Assembly: GCA_027575805.1 (NCBI GenBank)
Contig: JANBPU010000286.1
Location: 1-19,676, forward strand
Length of the DNA: 19,676 nucleotides
Source of the DNA: Mycoemilia scoparia
Taxonomy: Eukaryota; Kickxellomycota; Kickxellomycetes; Kickxellales; Kickxellaceae
Direction of reading: 5' to 3'
Part shown: one piece after another, positions 1 through 8,790 of the stretch
Position numbering within the stretch: position 1 is the stretch's first letter
Layout: every line of letters starts with the position of its first letter
Position numbers and translations under genes: made by a program
The notes under the pieces: model-generated
Seen by the model: the letters and a program-made list of their open reading frames with translations, nothing else
What the model was told of the DNA's origin: nothing
The model's database searches: none

Positions 1-69
1 CCGTTAGTATAGTGGCGAGTATACCAGTCTGTCACATTGGAGACCCGGGTTCAATTCCCGGACGGAGAG
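1..69 (+). tRNA. tRNA-Asp (anticodon GTC), 5' end cut by window edge
   Basis: The cloverleaf can be drawn by eye. The anticodon stem is 24-28 paired with 36-40, and its 7-nt loop CTGTCAC carries anticodon GTC at 31-33. The T arm is CCGGG (45-49), loop TTCAATT, CCCGG (57-61). The 3' acceptor strand ACGGAGA is at 62-68 with discriminator G69. The 5' acceptor strand should have 7 nt, but only its last four (CCGT, 1-4) lie in the window, so about three bases are missing at the left edge. The D arm GTTAGTATAGTGGCGAGTATA is the usual form of eukaryotic tRNA-Asp. There is no intron. Confidence 0.95.
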
Positions 70-71
70 CA

Positions 72-77
72 TTTTTT
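72..77 (+). terminator. RNA polymerase III terminator of tRNA-Asp
   Basis: A run of six T residues starts three bases after the discriminator base of the tRNA. A T run of this length directly downstream is the normal Pol III stop signal. Confidence 0.85.
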
Positions 78-303
78 ATTTCACATCCCGAAATAATTTT
101 TTGGATCTTGCCATATCTTGAAACAAATGTCGGGCATTTTCTACTGAAGAATCTAAAAATATCACCTTACACAATCAAATTTTCTTTCCCCTAATCCCAT
201 TAATTGACCTACATAATTATTAAACTCACGCTATTTAGCTTCAATAATGAGTAAAACTCAATCATAGACTCAACCTTTTGTCACATCGCTCTTCATAATA
301 TTA
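78..303. other. AT-rich intergenic DNA, no gene seen
   Basis: This stretch lies between the tRNA and the first small repeat element. Reading frames are short and show no recognisable protein. Confidence 0.6.
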
Positions 304-419
304 GCGATTATTTTTGAAGGGCGAATGTTTACTAGTAAAAACTGATATACATTTAGCAGTGATTGCGCCTATAACCATTGTCCACCAAAAGGTACACTTC
401 AAAAATCACTACTCATATG
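304..419 (+). mobile_element. Miniature inverted-repeat element, copy A
   Basis: About 116 bp run from GCGATTATTTTTGAAGGG (304-321) to CACTTCAAAAATCAC with CATATG at 414-419. The two ends are imperfect inverted repeats of each other. The left half holds the self-complementary TTTACTAGTAAA. The right half holds GTGATTGCGCCTATAACC and CCACCAAAAGG. The same two half-sequences recur at 919-1042 (opposite strand) and at 8791-8909 (halves swapped), which is what marks this as a dispersed repeat. There is no coding capacity. The boundaries are approximate, and a TA or other target-site duplication cannot be fixed by eye. The MITE class is an inference from size and inverted ends. Confidence 0.7.
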
Positions 420-918
420 TATATATCATCAAGATATGCAACATTATATGCAATTGTCCACAGTCAAGTAACTTGTTTTCTAACATAGTGTTGGTATTGA
501 AAGATTTGGGGTGCATTGAAGACATTATCAGTCTGATGGTCCATTTTCTTGTAAAACACCATTTATTGACACTTACTATATAAGTCATGGAGTGACATCT
601 ATATGGGAAATACAATAATGCCAGTTCTGGGCAATCCATTGGAGTGGTCTTTGGGCCTTTTGTTATTCTTGCTGCTTAGCTGCCAGGACAAAGAAACCTT
701 GTATTAACACCATCAGGCAAACCTATGTTTAGATGGTCTGCAGAATGTCTCAAAATAGACTGAATATTAACTATAAAGCATAAAATGCGCTATCTACTAT
801 CAAGATTTATCCCTGTTGTAGTGAAGGTGTATTAATAGGCCATAGTGCAGATCATTCACTTTTAAAGAAAAAAGTCGAGTCAGGTTTTGCTGTGTTATTT
901 TTAGATATTGGTTTGTTT
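420..918. other. Core between two inverted element copies, no intact gene
   Basis: About 0.5 kb separates copy A from the inverted copy B. All six frames are broken by stops and no frame gives a recognisable protein. It may be the decayed interior of a larger non-autonomous element bounded by A and B, or ordinary intergenic DNA that received two insertions. Confidence 0.4.
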
Positions 919-1042
919 ATATGGATGATGGTTTTTGAAGGGTACCTCCTTTTGGTGGACAGCGATTATAGGGGCAACCACAGCCAAATGAGTGACCACT
1001 ATTTGTTAGTAAAGGCCGCCTTTCAAAAATATCCACCCATAT
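919..1042 (-). mobile_element. Miniature inverted-repeat element, copy B (inverted relative to A)
   Basis: The ends are ATATGGATGATGGTTTTTGA and, read on the minus strand, ATATGGGTGGATATTTTTGA, followed by AGGG or AAGG. They form a near-perfect inverted repeat of about 24 bp. Read on the minus strand, the interior matches copy A in order: TTTACTAA, a segment like CATTTGGC, GGTTGCCCCTATAATC, then GTCCACCAAAAGG. This copy has the most symmetrical outer ends in the window, so it gives the best view of the full element (about 124 bp). Confidence 0.7.
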
Positions 1043-1938
1043 ATTTGTTTCTTCTCTATTCTTGATAGCCGTCAAATGTCGAATACACACATCATTGATT
1101 ATCAAGGAATTGTTGAGTCACACAGACTAAGTAATCCACATAGATATGAGGTCGATTATTTTGTATTTCCAACATTGCATACTAGCTCCAGTCAGTTTCT
1201 TGGCAAGGGTGTGTAATTAAAGGACAAGTGGACACAAGCGTATTAAATAATAATAGCCCCAAACCCTTTAGTTTATAGAGCTTTATGGCATTTCTCTGTG
1301 CTTCAGTGCTGAAACTATTAGAGCAGAGCCATAAAAAATCATAAATATAAAATATGTGTATCCAAAACGCACAATATAATCATACATTCCCCAGAGAATA
1401 GTAATATACAGATGTTTTTGCTGTTGCCACCACCACCATCAGACGATTATTAGAAAACCTCAAACTTGTGTCAAGCTGCATACAAGTTGGACAATAGAGA
1501 GGCGTCTAAAAATATTGCGATATTGGTGAGAATAAAAGGCGAAATGGAGTATTTCACAGCGACTAGTGTGTCTGTTCTTGGATAGCCAAAGATATCTATT
1601 GGTGCTGCTTACAAGAGTTGCCATGCATGTACGGCACCTTGGTACACCGTCAGAGTTAATTCTGTTATTTTTTCTCACAAGTGGGCTTAGAAGAACATCC
1701 ACTTATGCATGTCGCACTGTGGTCTGGTACATCTTTCACTGATTTTGAGCAGACTTGTAAACAGCGGGCACAATAGCCATTGCAGCAAGGGCGTGATGAG
1801 AGAGAGATATGAGTTTCCCTGCTGATCGTGTTTTTCTTGAGCCACTGCAATATTATAACAGAAGACCATCGCCGCCCTAAATCACAATTCCACACACATA
1901 CATAAATTTCTCCTTAGTTTCTTATTTATTGTTGCCTT
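1043..1938. other. Intergenic region upstream of the Ser/Thr-rich protein gene
   Basis: No supported gene. On the minus strand around 1460-1895 there are short overlapping frames rich in Cys, His and Arg. They lack ATG starts in a consistent frame and match no family I recognise. The right-hand part is probably promoter DNA for the gene starting at 1998. Confidence 0.5.
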
Positions 1939-1951
1939 GTATATATATAAA
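1939..1951 (+). promoter_or_regulatory. TATA box of the Ser/Thr-rich protein gene
   Basis: The run GTATATATATAAACC lies about 50-60 bp before the ATG at 1998. It is the strongest TATA-like sequence in front of this gene. Confidence 0.5.
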
Positions 1952-1997
1952 CCTAATCTGAACTCCAAAGACGGTGCATAGCGGCCAGTTCGATACA

Positions 1998-3326
1998 ATG
2001 ATAGGCTTTAATGGAAAATTTAGGATGAAGGTGTCTTTAGCAGTATATACCATTAGTATTCTAGCACTGGGTGTCAAAGCTCAAGAAGATAATGGTGGTT
2101 ACTACCTTACAAAGATTGGGGAGGTGGAGGTAACAAAAAATTACCCACTACTTTCGGCCAGTGCCAGCGCGGGGGTAAAGGTAGGAGACGACGACAAACC
2201 TGGTAAAGCCGAAAAGAACATACTTTCTATTGGAGTTGAGGCAGGTGTTGAAGTAAATATTCCTCCTGGAGAAAGAACAGAAACGCATGATGTCTACCAA
2301 ATCACCAAGTCACCTGGATACACTTCGAGAGTTACAGTCCCAACAGATGAAACTCCAACTATCCCCACATATAGCCCGATACCGGCTCCTTCAATACCAA
2401 CTGTTCCTTCATATGAATCAGTACCATCTCCAACACCTACTCCAACATATGTGTCGGTGACAACACCCACTGAAAGCTCTACAGAATCTTCAACATCGGA
2501 ATCAAGTTCCTCTACATATGAGTCTGAACAATCCTCGACAGAGAGCTCCACAGAATCTCCAACATCGGAATCAAGTTCCTCTACATATGAGTCTGAACAA
2601 TCCTCGACAGAGAGCTCTACAGAATCTCCAACATCAGAATCAAGTTCCTCTTCGTATGAGTCTGAGTCATCCTTGACGACTCCAACAGAAAGCTCTACAG
2701 AGCCTTCTAGTTCTACTCCAACTTCTAGCAGCACACCTACACCGAGCTCAACACCAACACCAAGCTCTACTCCAACTCCTAGTAGCACTCCTACACCTAG
2801 CAGTACACCAACGCCAAGCTCTACTCCAACTCCTAGCAGCACTCCAACACCGAGCTCAACACAAACACCAAGCTCTACTCCAACACCAAGCTCTACTCCA
2901 ACTCCTAGCAGCACTCCTACACCGAGCTCAACACCAACGCCAAGCTCTACTCCAACTCCTAGTAGTACTCCTACACCTAGCAGTACACCAACGCCAAGCT
3001 CTACTCCAACTCCTAGTAGTACTCCTACACCTAGCAGTACACCAACGCCAAGCTCAACAGAGAGCTCTACCACAGTATCAAGCACATCATCAACATCTTC
3101 CACTACCTCAGAAACTACTTCACAAACTACATCAGAGACTCCTTCAGAAACCATCTCGGAATATCAAACTTCTGAAGTGTCTAGAGATGAAAATCAGATA
3201 CCAACCTACCCAACTGACATATCTGATCCAGCAAACAAGCACACTGTTATTGCTGCTGTCTTCTATACATTCTTTGTCATTGGTATCTCAGCAGCCTATG
3301 TTCTTGTTCAAATTCTTAGGCCATAA
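1998..3326 (+). CDS. Ser/Thr/Pro-rich secreted or membrane-anchored repeat protein (cell-wall mucin-like)
   Basis: Single-exon gene of 442 aa from the first in-frame ATG (1998); a second ATG at 2025 also fits. The frame opens at 1974, but with GTG, so that is not a eukaryotic start. Either ATG gives a signal peptide: a Lys/Arg end, then hydrophobic [15 protein letters not shown], with likely cleavage after VKA at residue 28. Residues ~29-120 are a non-repetitive, possibly folded domain rich in Val and Gly. Three copies of a 23-aa Ser/Glu unit with TYESEQSST follow, then about 18-20 tandem PTPSST hexapeptides, then a Ser/Thr tail. The last ~28 residues are hydrophobic (from HTVIAAVFY) and end QILRP, so they form a transmembrane anchor or a GPI signal. 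The composition predicts heavy O-mannosylation. This architecture is typical of fungal wall mucins, adhesins or stress sensors. I do not recognise the N-terminal domain, so the function is unknown. Confidence 0.8.
   Translation: MIGFNGKFRMKVSLAVYTISILALGVKAQEDNGGYYLTKIGEVEVTKNYPLLSASASAGVKVGDDDKPGKAEKNILSIGVEAGVEVNIPPGERTETHDVYQITKSPGYTSRVTVPTDETPTIPTYSPIPAPSIPTVPSYESVPSPTPTPTYVSVTTPTESSTESSTSESSSSTYESEQSSTESSTESPTSESSSSTYESEQSSTESSTESPTSESSSSSYESESSLTTPTESSTEPSSSTPTSSSTPTPSSTPTPSSTPTPSSTPTPSSTPTPSSTPTPSSTPTPSSTQTPSSTPTPSSTPTPSSTPTPSSTPTPSSTPTPSSTPTPSSTPTPSSTPTPSSTPTPSSTPTPSSTESSTTVSSTSSTSSTTSETTSQTTSETPSETISEYQTSEVSRDENQIPTYPTDISDPANKHTVIAAVFYTFFVIGISAAYVLVQILRP
2493..2690 (+). repeat. 69-bp tandem repeat coding for Ser/Glu units
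   Basis: Three head-to-tail copies start with ACATCGGAATCAAG near 2493 and 2562 and with ACATCAGAATCAAG near 2631. The period is 69 bp (23 codons), so the frame is kept. The third copy diverges after the Tyr-Glu-Ser part. Confidence 0.85.
2730..3057 (+). repeat. 18-bp coding minisatellite (PTPSST) with 54-bp higher-order unit
   Basis: About 18 copies of an 18-bp unit encode Pro-Thr-Pro-Ser-Ser-Thr, with one Pro-to-Gln change (TQTPSST). Synonymous codon patterns mark a higher-order unit: 2940-2993 and 2994-3047 appear identical, and the 60 bp at 2761-2820 differs from 2941-3000 by one base. All periods are multiples of three. Confidence 0.9.
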
Positions 3327-3598
3327 ATAAATATAACAAGGGTATAGCATGATGGTATTATAGCCATCTGTCTTCTTTATAGTATAAGTTCAATTATTAG
3401 TTTCTTTTTTAAAAATCACAACCTATTTGTTAGTATAGTTTTTATTTTGTTTAATCACACCTTTTTAAAAGTTTCAGTTAAAATAATAATAAAGTAATCT
3501 GTTAATCATAATTGCTCTACTTTGTAAATAATTTGCCAATGTCTCTCTGCTATAGAGAGACGCATCATGCATTTTTAGGTTTTTGCTTTGACTGACGC
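3327..3598. other. 3' flank of the Ser/Thr-rich gene and promoter DNA of the next gene
   Basis: AT-rich, with several AATAAA-like stretches (for example AATAATAATAAAG near 3483-3495) that could direct polyadenylation. No reading frame of note. Confidence 0.4.
3541..3561. other. Perfect 8-bp stem hairpin between two genes
   Basis: GTCTCTCT (3541-3548) pairs exactly with AGAGAGAC (3554-3561) around a 5-nt loop GCTAT. It sits after the Ser/Thr-rich gene and about 40 bp before the TATA-like box of the next one. It could be a 3'-UTR structure or a palindromic protein-binding site; nothing here decides which. Confidence 0.4.
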
Positions 3599-3608
3599 CC
3601 ATATAAAT
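3599..3608 (+). promoter_or_regulatory. TATA box of the RBM26/27-like gene
   Basis: CATATAAATAAC lies about 90 bp before the ATG at 3696, a normal TATA position when the leader is short. Confidence 0.45.
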
Positions 3609-3695
3609 AACTTGTATTGACTTTGCTTTGTTTTTTTACTATTCTATACACTTAACTAGATAGAGCATACATAAACACAAAGACATTAATTTATA

Positions 3696-6040
3696 ATGAA
3701 GGCAATTCAAAAACACAACGAACCCCATTTCAAAGCTTGGGCAACAAATTTGTTTCATGGATTGTAAGTACCAGAAACTATTTGGCCAATTCCATTTATG
3801 CCTTACTTTTATCAAGAAATGGACCATGTAAAAAGTAAACTTGCGTCATTCAAATCTACACCATAACAAAATTGCTAACGCCTATCACTTTCTTTTGCTT
3901 CTTTCGTAGCTCTTATGACGCAGATACAGCAGAAACGTTGTCCGATTTTATTTTAACTCTTTTGTGTGAGGATCGAAAAGATGAAGAACTTCACGACTTT
4001 TTGCATAAAAATCTCCTGGAGTTTCTCGAAGACAACACAGAGAAGATTTTGGGACCCTTGGTTCCAGGATTAATAAGGGGAGACTTTTATCCAGAACGGA
4101 CACATGATGGGTCAAGCATGGGAGATTCATCACAAAATAGACAGGAGTCCTTTGATGAACATAGCTCAAGAGAAGAAAGTGGCGATAGGTATAGTAATAG
4201 CCATGTCAGGAATAGAGGCCGCTCGCGTAGTCGGTCACCTGGAAGTGGTGGTGGTAGATATAATAACCATCGCGATAGATCGTGTTCGCCAAATAGATGG
4301 GGCGGTTCTGACCGTAGAAGGAGCAATGAGCAAGACAGAAGTGGTGATGAAGGATGGGGAAATGAAGACAATAACTCTGATATTCGCAACCGTTTAGGTC
4401 CTCGGTCAAATTACCAGCGTGGAAGAAATCAATCCACTGATGAGAGATCCAATGAATTTGGTCAAGGTGGTGGTAATAATTACAATAGAAACCCAAACCA
4501 TAGGGGAGGTCCAGGATTCCAACCACGAAACCCTATGGGCAATGGCGGTTTTAGAGGCGGATTCAGACCACAGGGAATGATGGGTAATACAGGAAGACCT
4601 ATGCCAAATATGTTTAATATGGCCCCAATGATTCCTGGTGGTGGTCCTGGCTTTAGACCATTTATCCCTAATCAGTTCAGACCAGGAATGAGACCATCCA
4701 ACATGCCACCAGGGAACTTCCCTGTTAATCCCAATAATGCTGAACCTGCTATCCAAATGGAAGAATCCAAAACAGAGCTTGTTATTACAAAGATTCCTTC
4801 TGAGAATCTGAACAAGGCTTCTATAGGGGATTTCTTTTCCTCGTTTGGACCCATCAAGGCCATCCGCGTATTTGAAAATAATAGCAAGGGATTAGTCCAA
4901 TTCGAGTCAGAAGAAGATGCAAAAACTGCATATAATTCTCCAGAGCCTATATTTGGAAACAGATTTGTTCAAATTCACTGGAGAAAGATTCCAGCAAATC
5001 AATCATTGTCATCCATTACCCCAACAGGCAGCGAGTTTTCTCCTAACTCACCCGCAGGAGGGATGTCACCACCTCCATATCAAAAATTCAATAACGGCAG
5101 CCATCATGCCGGTAGGGGAGGAGGACGTGGGGGCTATCGTCCTTTTAATCCTGCTGGTGAGAGTCATCCGCAACAACCATGGATGCACCAACAACAATCA
5201 TACAGACCCCGTCCTTTTAATCCACACTATCGTCCCAGACCACAAAACACTTTCTACAATAACACCATGCAACAAGAGGCCGAATCAAAGAAACGACAAG
5301 AGCAGCAGCAGCAGTTGGTCGAGAAGTTAAAAAATTACATTGCGGAACAAAGGGATGTTGTAGCTAAACTAGAGGATCCCAGCGCAACTGAAGAAATGCA
5401 GAAACTTTTGATGGAGATGGCAAAGAAACTCGACACGCTTATAACAGATACCAAAGAGCAGATTGAAAAGCTCAAGGCTGAAGAAGAAGCAACAACAACA
5501 ACAGCAGCAGCAGCAGCAAACAGTCTAAGTCCCACTTCTGGCGCTAATCGAATCACACCCACATTCCGCCCTACATATTATAATAACTTTAGAGGACGTG
5601 GGAGAGGAAGAGGAGGTGCATTTGGTGGTGGGCCAGCATTTTCACATAGTGCAATGAAGCTCGATAAACGACCACGTACAATTAAAGTCACAAATGTACC
5701 ACCCGCCATTTTGCCTATTGCGAAAGAAGAGTTTGGCAAATTTGGTATTGTGACAAATATCGAGGTCAATGATGATGGAAACTGGGTCATGGCACAGTAT
5801 GCAGAACGTTGGCAGGCTGAGGAGGCTATGAAAAAGGCCAATTCTAATATAGAAGGATTGAACGATCCTTTGGCGATTGAATGGGTTAATAATAACGAGT
5901 TACCAGAATCTTGGTCTATAAAGAGGTTTGGAAGTGAAAAGGGCGAAGAAGGAAGTATTGATGAAGACGGAACTCCACTAGATCATCATCATCATCATGG
6001 TGACGAAGAATCAAGTTCTGGGATGAATGTTGATCAGTAA
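3696..6040 (+). CDS. RBM26/RBM27 (Rmn1)-like RNA-binding protein, PWI-like domain plus two RRMs
   Basis: Two exons, 3696-3763 and 3910-6040, give 732 aa. The joined N-terminus (FKAWATNLFHGFSYDADTAE) matches the PWI-like fold that opens RBM26/27, residues 1 to ~85. An Arg/Ser/Gly/Asn-rich linker with RS dipeptides follows (~95-300). RRM1 is at ~311-382 (LVITKIPSENL as RNP2, KGLVQFES as RNP1). A long charged coiled coil starting at QEQQQQLVEKL covers ~480-547. Next come an Ala run, an RGRGRGRGG box, and RRM2 at ~613-684. The tail has a His run. In the RBM26/27 family such proteins work in nuclear RNA surveillance and poly(A) RNA export; fission yeast Rmn1 belongs to the MTREC/exosome-targeting system. 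No Cys-His zinc finger is seen between the PWI-like domain and RRM1, unlike animal RBM26/27. The first exon is inferred from splice sites and family match. Confidence 0.85.
3764..3909 (+). other. Spliceosomal intron of the RBM26/27-like gene
   Basis: The donor is GTAAGT at 3764 and the acceptor is CGTAG ending at 3909. A branch point GCTAAC lies at 3874-3879, followed by a pyrimidine-rich tract. Splicing joins TT to C in phase 2, making a Phe codon, and restores the conserved PWI-like helix. Length 146 bp. Confidence 0.85.
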
Positions 6041-6466
6041 AGCCACGTCTGCTGTAGTGGCAGTGATCGTTGTAGCATGATATTTACGAACCCAATTGCT
6101 GAAAAGCAATTTTTCTTGCATGTGGAACTTTCTTGCTCACTCGTTTGGTCAATTATCATTATTATTGTTTTTTAGTTCCAACAATTTCATCTAATTGGAT
6201 GTTTGTAGTTAACTTTCCTACATTTCAATTTTTTACTAGTATTATTTCTATAAACAAAAATTCTTTCTTTTTTCGTCACTTTTTTATTTGTCCTGACATT
6301 GGAAATGGTCATTAATCTCTCAAGTAAGAAGTGCGATCAGTGAAAAGGTTACATAAATGTGGAATTTGAATTTGAAAATGTGATATTACGTCATAAACTA
6401 GTATGTATATTTATTGCAATAATTATAAATAGATATATAATGGTGTTGTTATTACTGCTACTGTTA
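6041..6466. other. Convergent intergenic region
   Basis: 426 bp lie between the stop codons of two convergent genes. It is AT-rich with T-rich stretches and presumably holds both 3' UTRs and poly(A) signals. No gene or repeat element seen. Confidence 0.5.
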
Positions 6467-7817
6467 TTATTGCAATGGAATGGTATTAGAGTTGTTGTTT
6501 GCTGCAATTTTTTGTGCCTTGATAGCTCTGTACCGCTGAATGACTTTTTGTCTCTCGATTTCAAGTGCCTGCTTTTCAGCTGGAGAGCTATCGCCACCAA
6601 TCTTGTTTGCCAACTTGGCTTTCCTTTGTTGCTGCATTCGTTCTAAAGGAGTTAACCTCGATGTCCTCGTAATCATCTTCTTGATGGCTTCAGCTTCTTT
6701 CTTTTTAGCCTGTTCTTTAGCCTCCTTGGTGCCAGCAATAGGAACCATCTTCTTAAACCGTGCCTTTGGTAATGAAGTGAATACTGGTGGAGCTTCAGCA
6801 ACCTCATTAAACCGTGGTTGATCCGAAGCATTTTGCATTAAATGAGATTTTTTGGTCAGTGATTTCGTAACCTTTTCCAATTCGTCCTGATCTACAGAAT
6901 TCTCTTTTATCTGCTGAAGTTGACGCTTTTGTTTTTGCGTTTTCTTTAAACTGCTTTCTATAATGGCTGCAGATTCTTGGGTCCCTTGAGCAGTTTCTGT
7001 AAGTTGGTCATCGACTTCAATGTCATCTTCTACCTCGCTGCCACTATCATCTTGTAGGCCCTTCTTTTTCTTTTGCCTCTTGAGTTTTTCTTTTCTAACT
7101 TCTTGGTTTCTTCTCTTTCTTTCGCTTATGTTTGATATTTCAGGACCATCGGGGCCATAGCTGGTGCCATTAGAGCTGTGTTGACTTTGCCTTGTATTTG
7201 GAACATCAGATTGAAGTAACTTTTTCTCCATGCTTCTTTTTACACGTCTATGATCCGGAAATTACAAATACATTCTAGAACCCTGTATACAAATATCGCG
7301 CACTTTCATAATGTAATGATAAGGGATTTCAAATATATATCTACCTGTTGAATGCTTTGAAACTCTCTCCTGGTTTGATCTTTAGAACTCCATCCTCATC
7401 ATTGTTTGCATTGGTCTTGTTTCCTTTATTATTTTGTCCTTTCTTGTTGTTGGACTTTTGAGCCTTTTTTTCTTGTTCATCTTGGGATTTCTTTTTGTTG
7501 ACAAAGTTGACTAACCGAGCAAATGATTTTGGCATATCTGAAGTCACTTGTAGACCGCCACCGGCTTTTCCTGTATTATTGAGGACGGCTTTCTTCTTTT
7601 TTCTTCTGATATCATTTCCTCCGCTGAGAATCTTTGTAGGTGGCAAGTCTCTCACGCTATTTGTGCGCATCAATATGTGTATTATTATAATGCAATTAGT
7701 ATTTGCCAAATTGTTTTCGAAATTCAGGCTCAAAAAGGTCACAGACACTTACAGCTTGTCATCGTGTGGCCCTGGCTCTGTGGCACTTTTCTTTTTTGGT
7801 TTGTAACGTTTAACCAT
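6467..7817 (-). CDS. CCDC137-like basic coiled-coil protein (probable nucleolar), three exons
   Basis: The three exons on the minus strand are 7817-7753, 7656-7345 and 7247-6467, giving 385 aa. The product starts MVKRYKPKKKS, continues LVRDLPPTKILSGG, and has a very basic middle of Lys/Asn/Gln repeats. The segment GESFKAFNRRVKRSM (~118-132) is created by joining exons 2 and 3. Long charged helices follow, with runs such as RKRRNQEVRKEKLKRQKKKK, an acidic patch (EVEDDIEVDD), and the C-terminal ERQKVIQRYRAIKAQK. The KPGESF...RRV element and the C-terminal YRAIK element resemble the CCDC137 family, a poorly characterised nucleolar/chromosome-associated group. That assignment is from memory of the family and is moderate at best. 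The Lys-rich clusters suggest nuclear or nucleolar location. It shares a 293-bp divergent promoter region with the acetyltransferase gene. Confidence 0.75.
7248..7344 (-). other. Intron 2 of the CCDC137-like gene
   Basis: On the minus strand the donor is GTAGAT (7344 downward) and the acceptor is CATAG, ending at 7248. The 97-bp intron is spliced in phase 2 (AG to A, Arg codon) and gives the uninterrupted FKAFNRRVKRSM. The earlier candidate acceptor TACAG would lead straight to a stop codon, which supports this choice. Confidence 0.75.
7657..7752 (-). other. Intron 1 of the CCDC137-like gene
   Basis: The donor is GTAAGT (7752 downward), the branch point is the consensus TACTAAT at 7701-7695, and the acceptor AAATAG ends at 7657. 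The 96-bp intron is spliced CT to C, giving DDKLVRDLPPTKIL. Confidence 0.85.
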
Positions 7818-8110
7818 TTTTGATATATCTGTGTATATTAGAAAGCAAGTGTATATTTGAAGTCAAAATCAACTTGAGGTTTACTAAAGCAGTCGATGGC
7901 TCAACAAGGGTATTCAAAAAGTGTGATCAGAAAAAAAGAATAAAATGTAGTGAAATCAGTTGATTAAGTACTGATCAGTTAAGTGGAAAGCATCACAGTC
8001 AATTTAGTTTTGGATGGTAGTCTTTTGATCTTTGGTAACTTTTCCCTCCTTGATTGCTATATATATATATGTGAGTGCTATTTATTAATGCGTTCAGTTA
8101 AAAGGCAATA
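7818..8110. promoter_or_regulatory. Divergent promoter region (CCDC137-like gene and GNAT gene)
   Basis: 293 bp separate two opposite start codons. On the GNAT side, CTATATATATATATG at about 8058-8072 is a TATA-like box some 40-50 bp before the ATG at 8111. The motif TGATCAG occurs twice (about 7923 and 7972), and a T/A-rich tract lies between. No TATA box as clear is seen for the minus-strand gene. Confidence 0.5.
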
Positions 8111-8698
8111 ATGTCACCAATTGAATATATATTAATATCGCCAATACCGCCCAAATCCAAAAAGACATTGTTCGATCCACTTCTCCCGACCCAAGATGAC
8201 TATAAAAAAGTACTGGCATCATGTCAAAAGCTAGAACGAAAAACATTCCCAAAGATCGAGTGCACTGATCTATTATCTTCCGAATCCCAGAAACCAAATC
8301 GATACACAATTTCTGCTATTGGCAAAAACAACTTGACTGATCAAGGGAAAAGCAAACAACTAATAGTAATGGGATATATCCACTTCCAAGTAACAAGTAT
8401 CAATGGCGGTTCGATAATTAATACAATCTGTGTTCATCCAGATTACCGAAAACAAGGAATTGCAAGTCAGTTGATGGACATAACGATAAATAAGTGTCTT
8501 CGTGGAAAATGTTTGCCAAATACGGGAAAAGCCATAGTAGCTCCATCCAATGTAAAGTATTGTGAACTACATGTTGATCCAGAAAGAGTTGATGCAGTAG
8601 CACTATATAAAAAATTTGGATTTAAAACAAAAGTGGTGCTTACGGGATATTATCAACCTAATAGACATGCTTGGTTAATGCGTCTTGATATTTCCTAA
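8111..8698 (+). CDS. GNAT-family N-acetyltransferase
   Basis: Single exon, 195 aa, with ATG right after the TATA-like box and short leader. The C-terminal two thirds is a GNAT fold. A strand is followed by NTICVHPDYRKQGIASQLM (~104-122), which carries the acetyl-CoA pyrophosphate-binding loop R113-K-Q-G116-I-A118. Motif B is AVALYKKFGFKTKVVLTGYY (~162-181). LHVDPERVDAVALYKKFGF resembles the stretch in N-terminal acetyltransferases of the Naa50/Naa60 and Rim-type groups, so an N-alpha-acetyltransferase is plausible. The substrate cannot be read from the sequence. The N-terminal ~80 residues are less typical. The 3' neighbour is a small repeat element starting ~90 bp after the stop. Confidence 0.85.
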   Translation: MSPIEYILISPIPPKSKKTLFDPLLPTQDDYKKVLASCQKLERKTFPKIECTDLLSSESQKPNRYTISAIGKNNLTDQGKSKQLIVMGYIHFQVTSINGGSIINTICVHPDYRKQGIASQLMDITINKCLRGKCLPNTGKAIVAPSNVKYCELHVDPERVDAVALYKKFGFKTKVVLTGYYQPNRHAWLMRLDIS

Positions 8699-8790
8699 AA
8701 TAATAGCTGTATAATATTTCTAGTTTATTTATTTGTTTATTTTTACATATGGACAATAATTTCTGAATAGTAGCTTTTTGATAATCAACT

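Noticed and set aside
590..760. Possible remnant of a Tc1/mariner-like transposase between element copies A and B
   Set aside because: One frame gives FGPFVILAA, a stop, then LPGQRN, which faintly recalls a transposase stretch. There is no DDE residue pattern, the frame is broken and the resemblance is too weak to report as a feature.
1460..1895. Overlapping minus-strand frames rich in Cys and His (for example CCNGYCARCLQVC)
   Set aside because: Frames change within 230 bp, there is no consistent ATG start or splice model, and the Cys spacing matches no zinc-binding family I know. It may be chance or a decayed sequence.
2294..3154. A 286-codon open frame on the minus strand, opposite the Ser/Thr-rich protein
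   Set aside because: It encodes only repeats of the type [11 protein letters not shown] and lacks any independent feature. It is the mirror of the 18-bp minisatellite, whose composition has no stop codons on the complementary strand.
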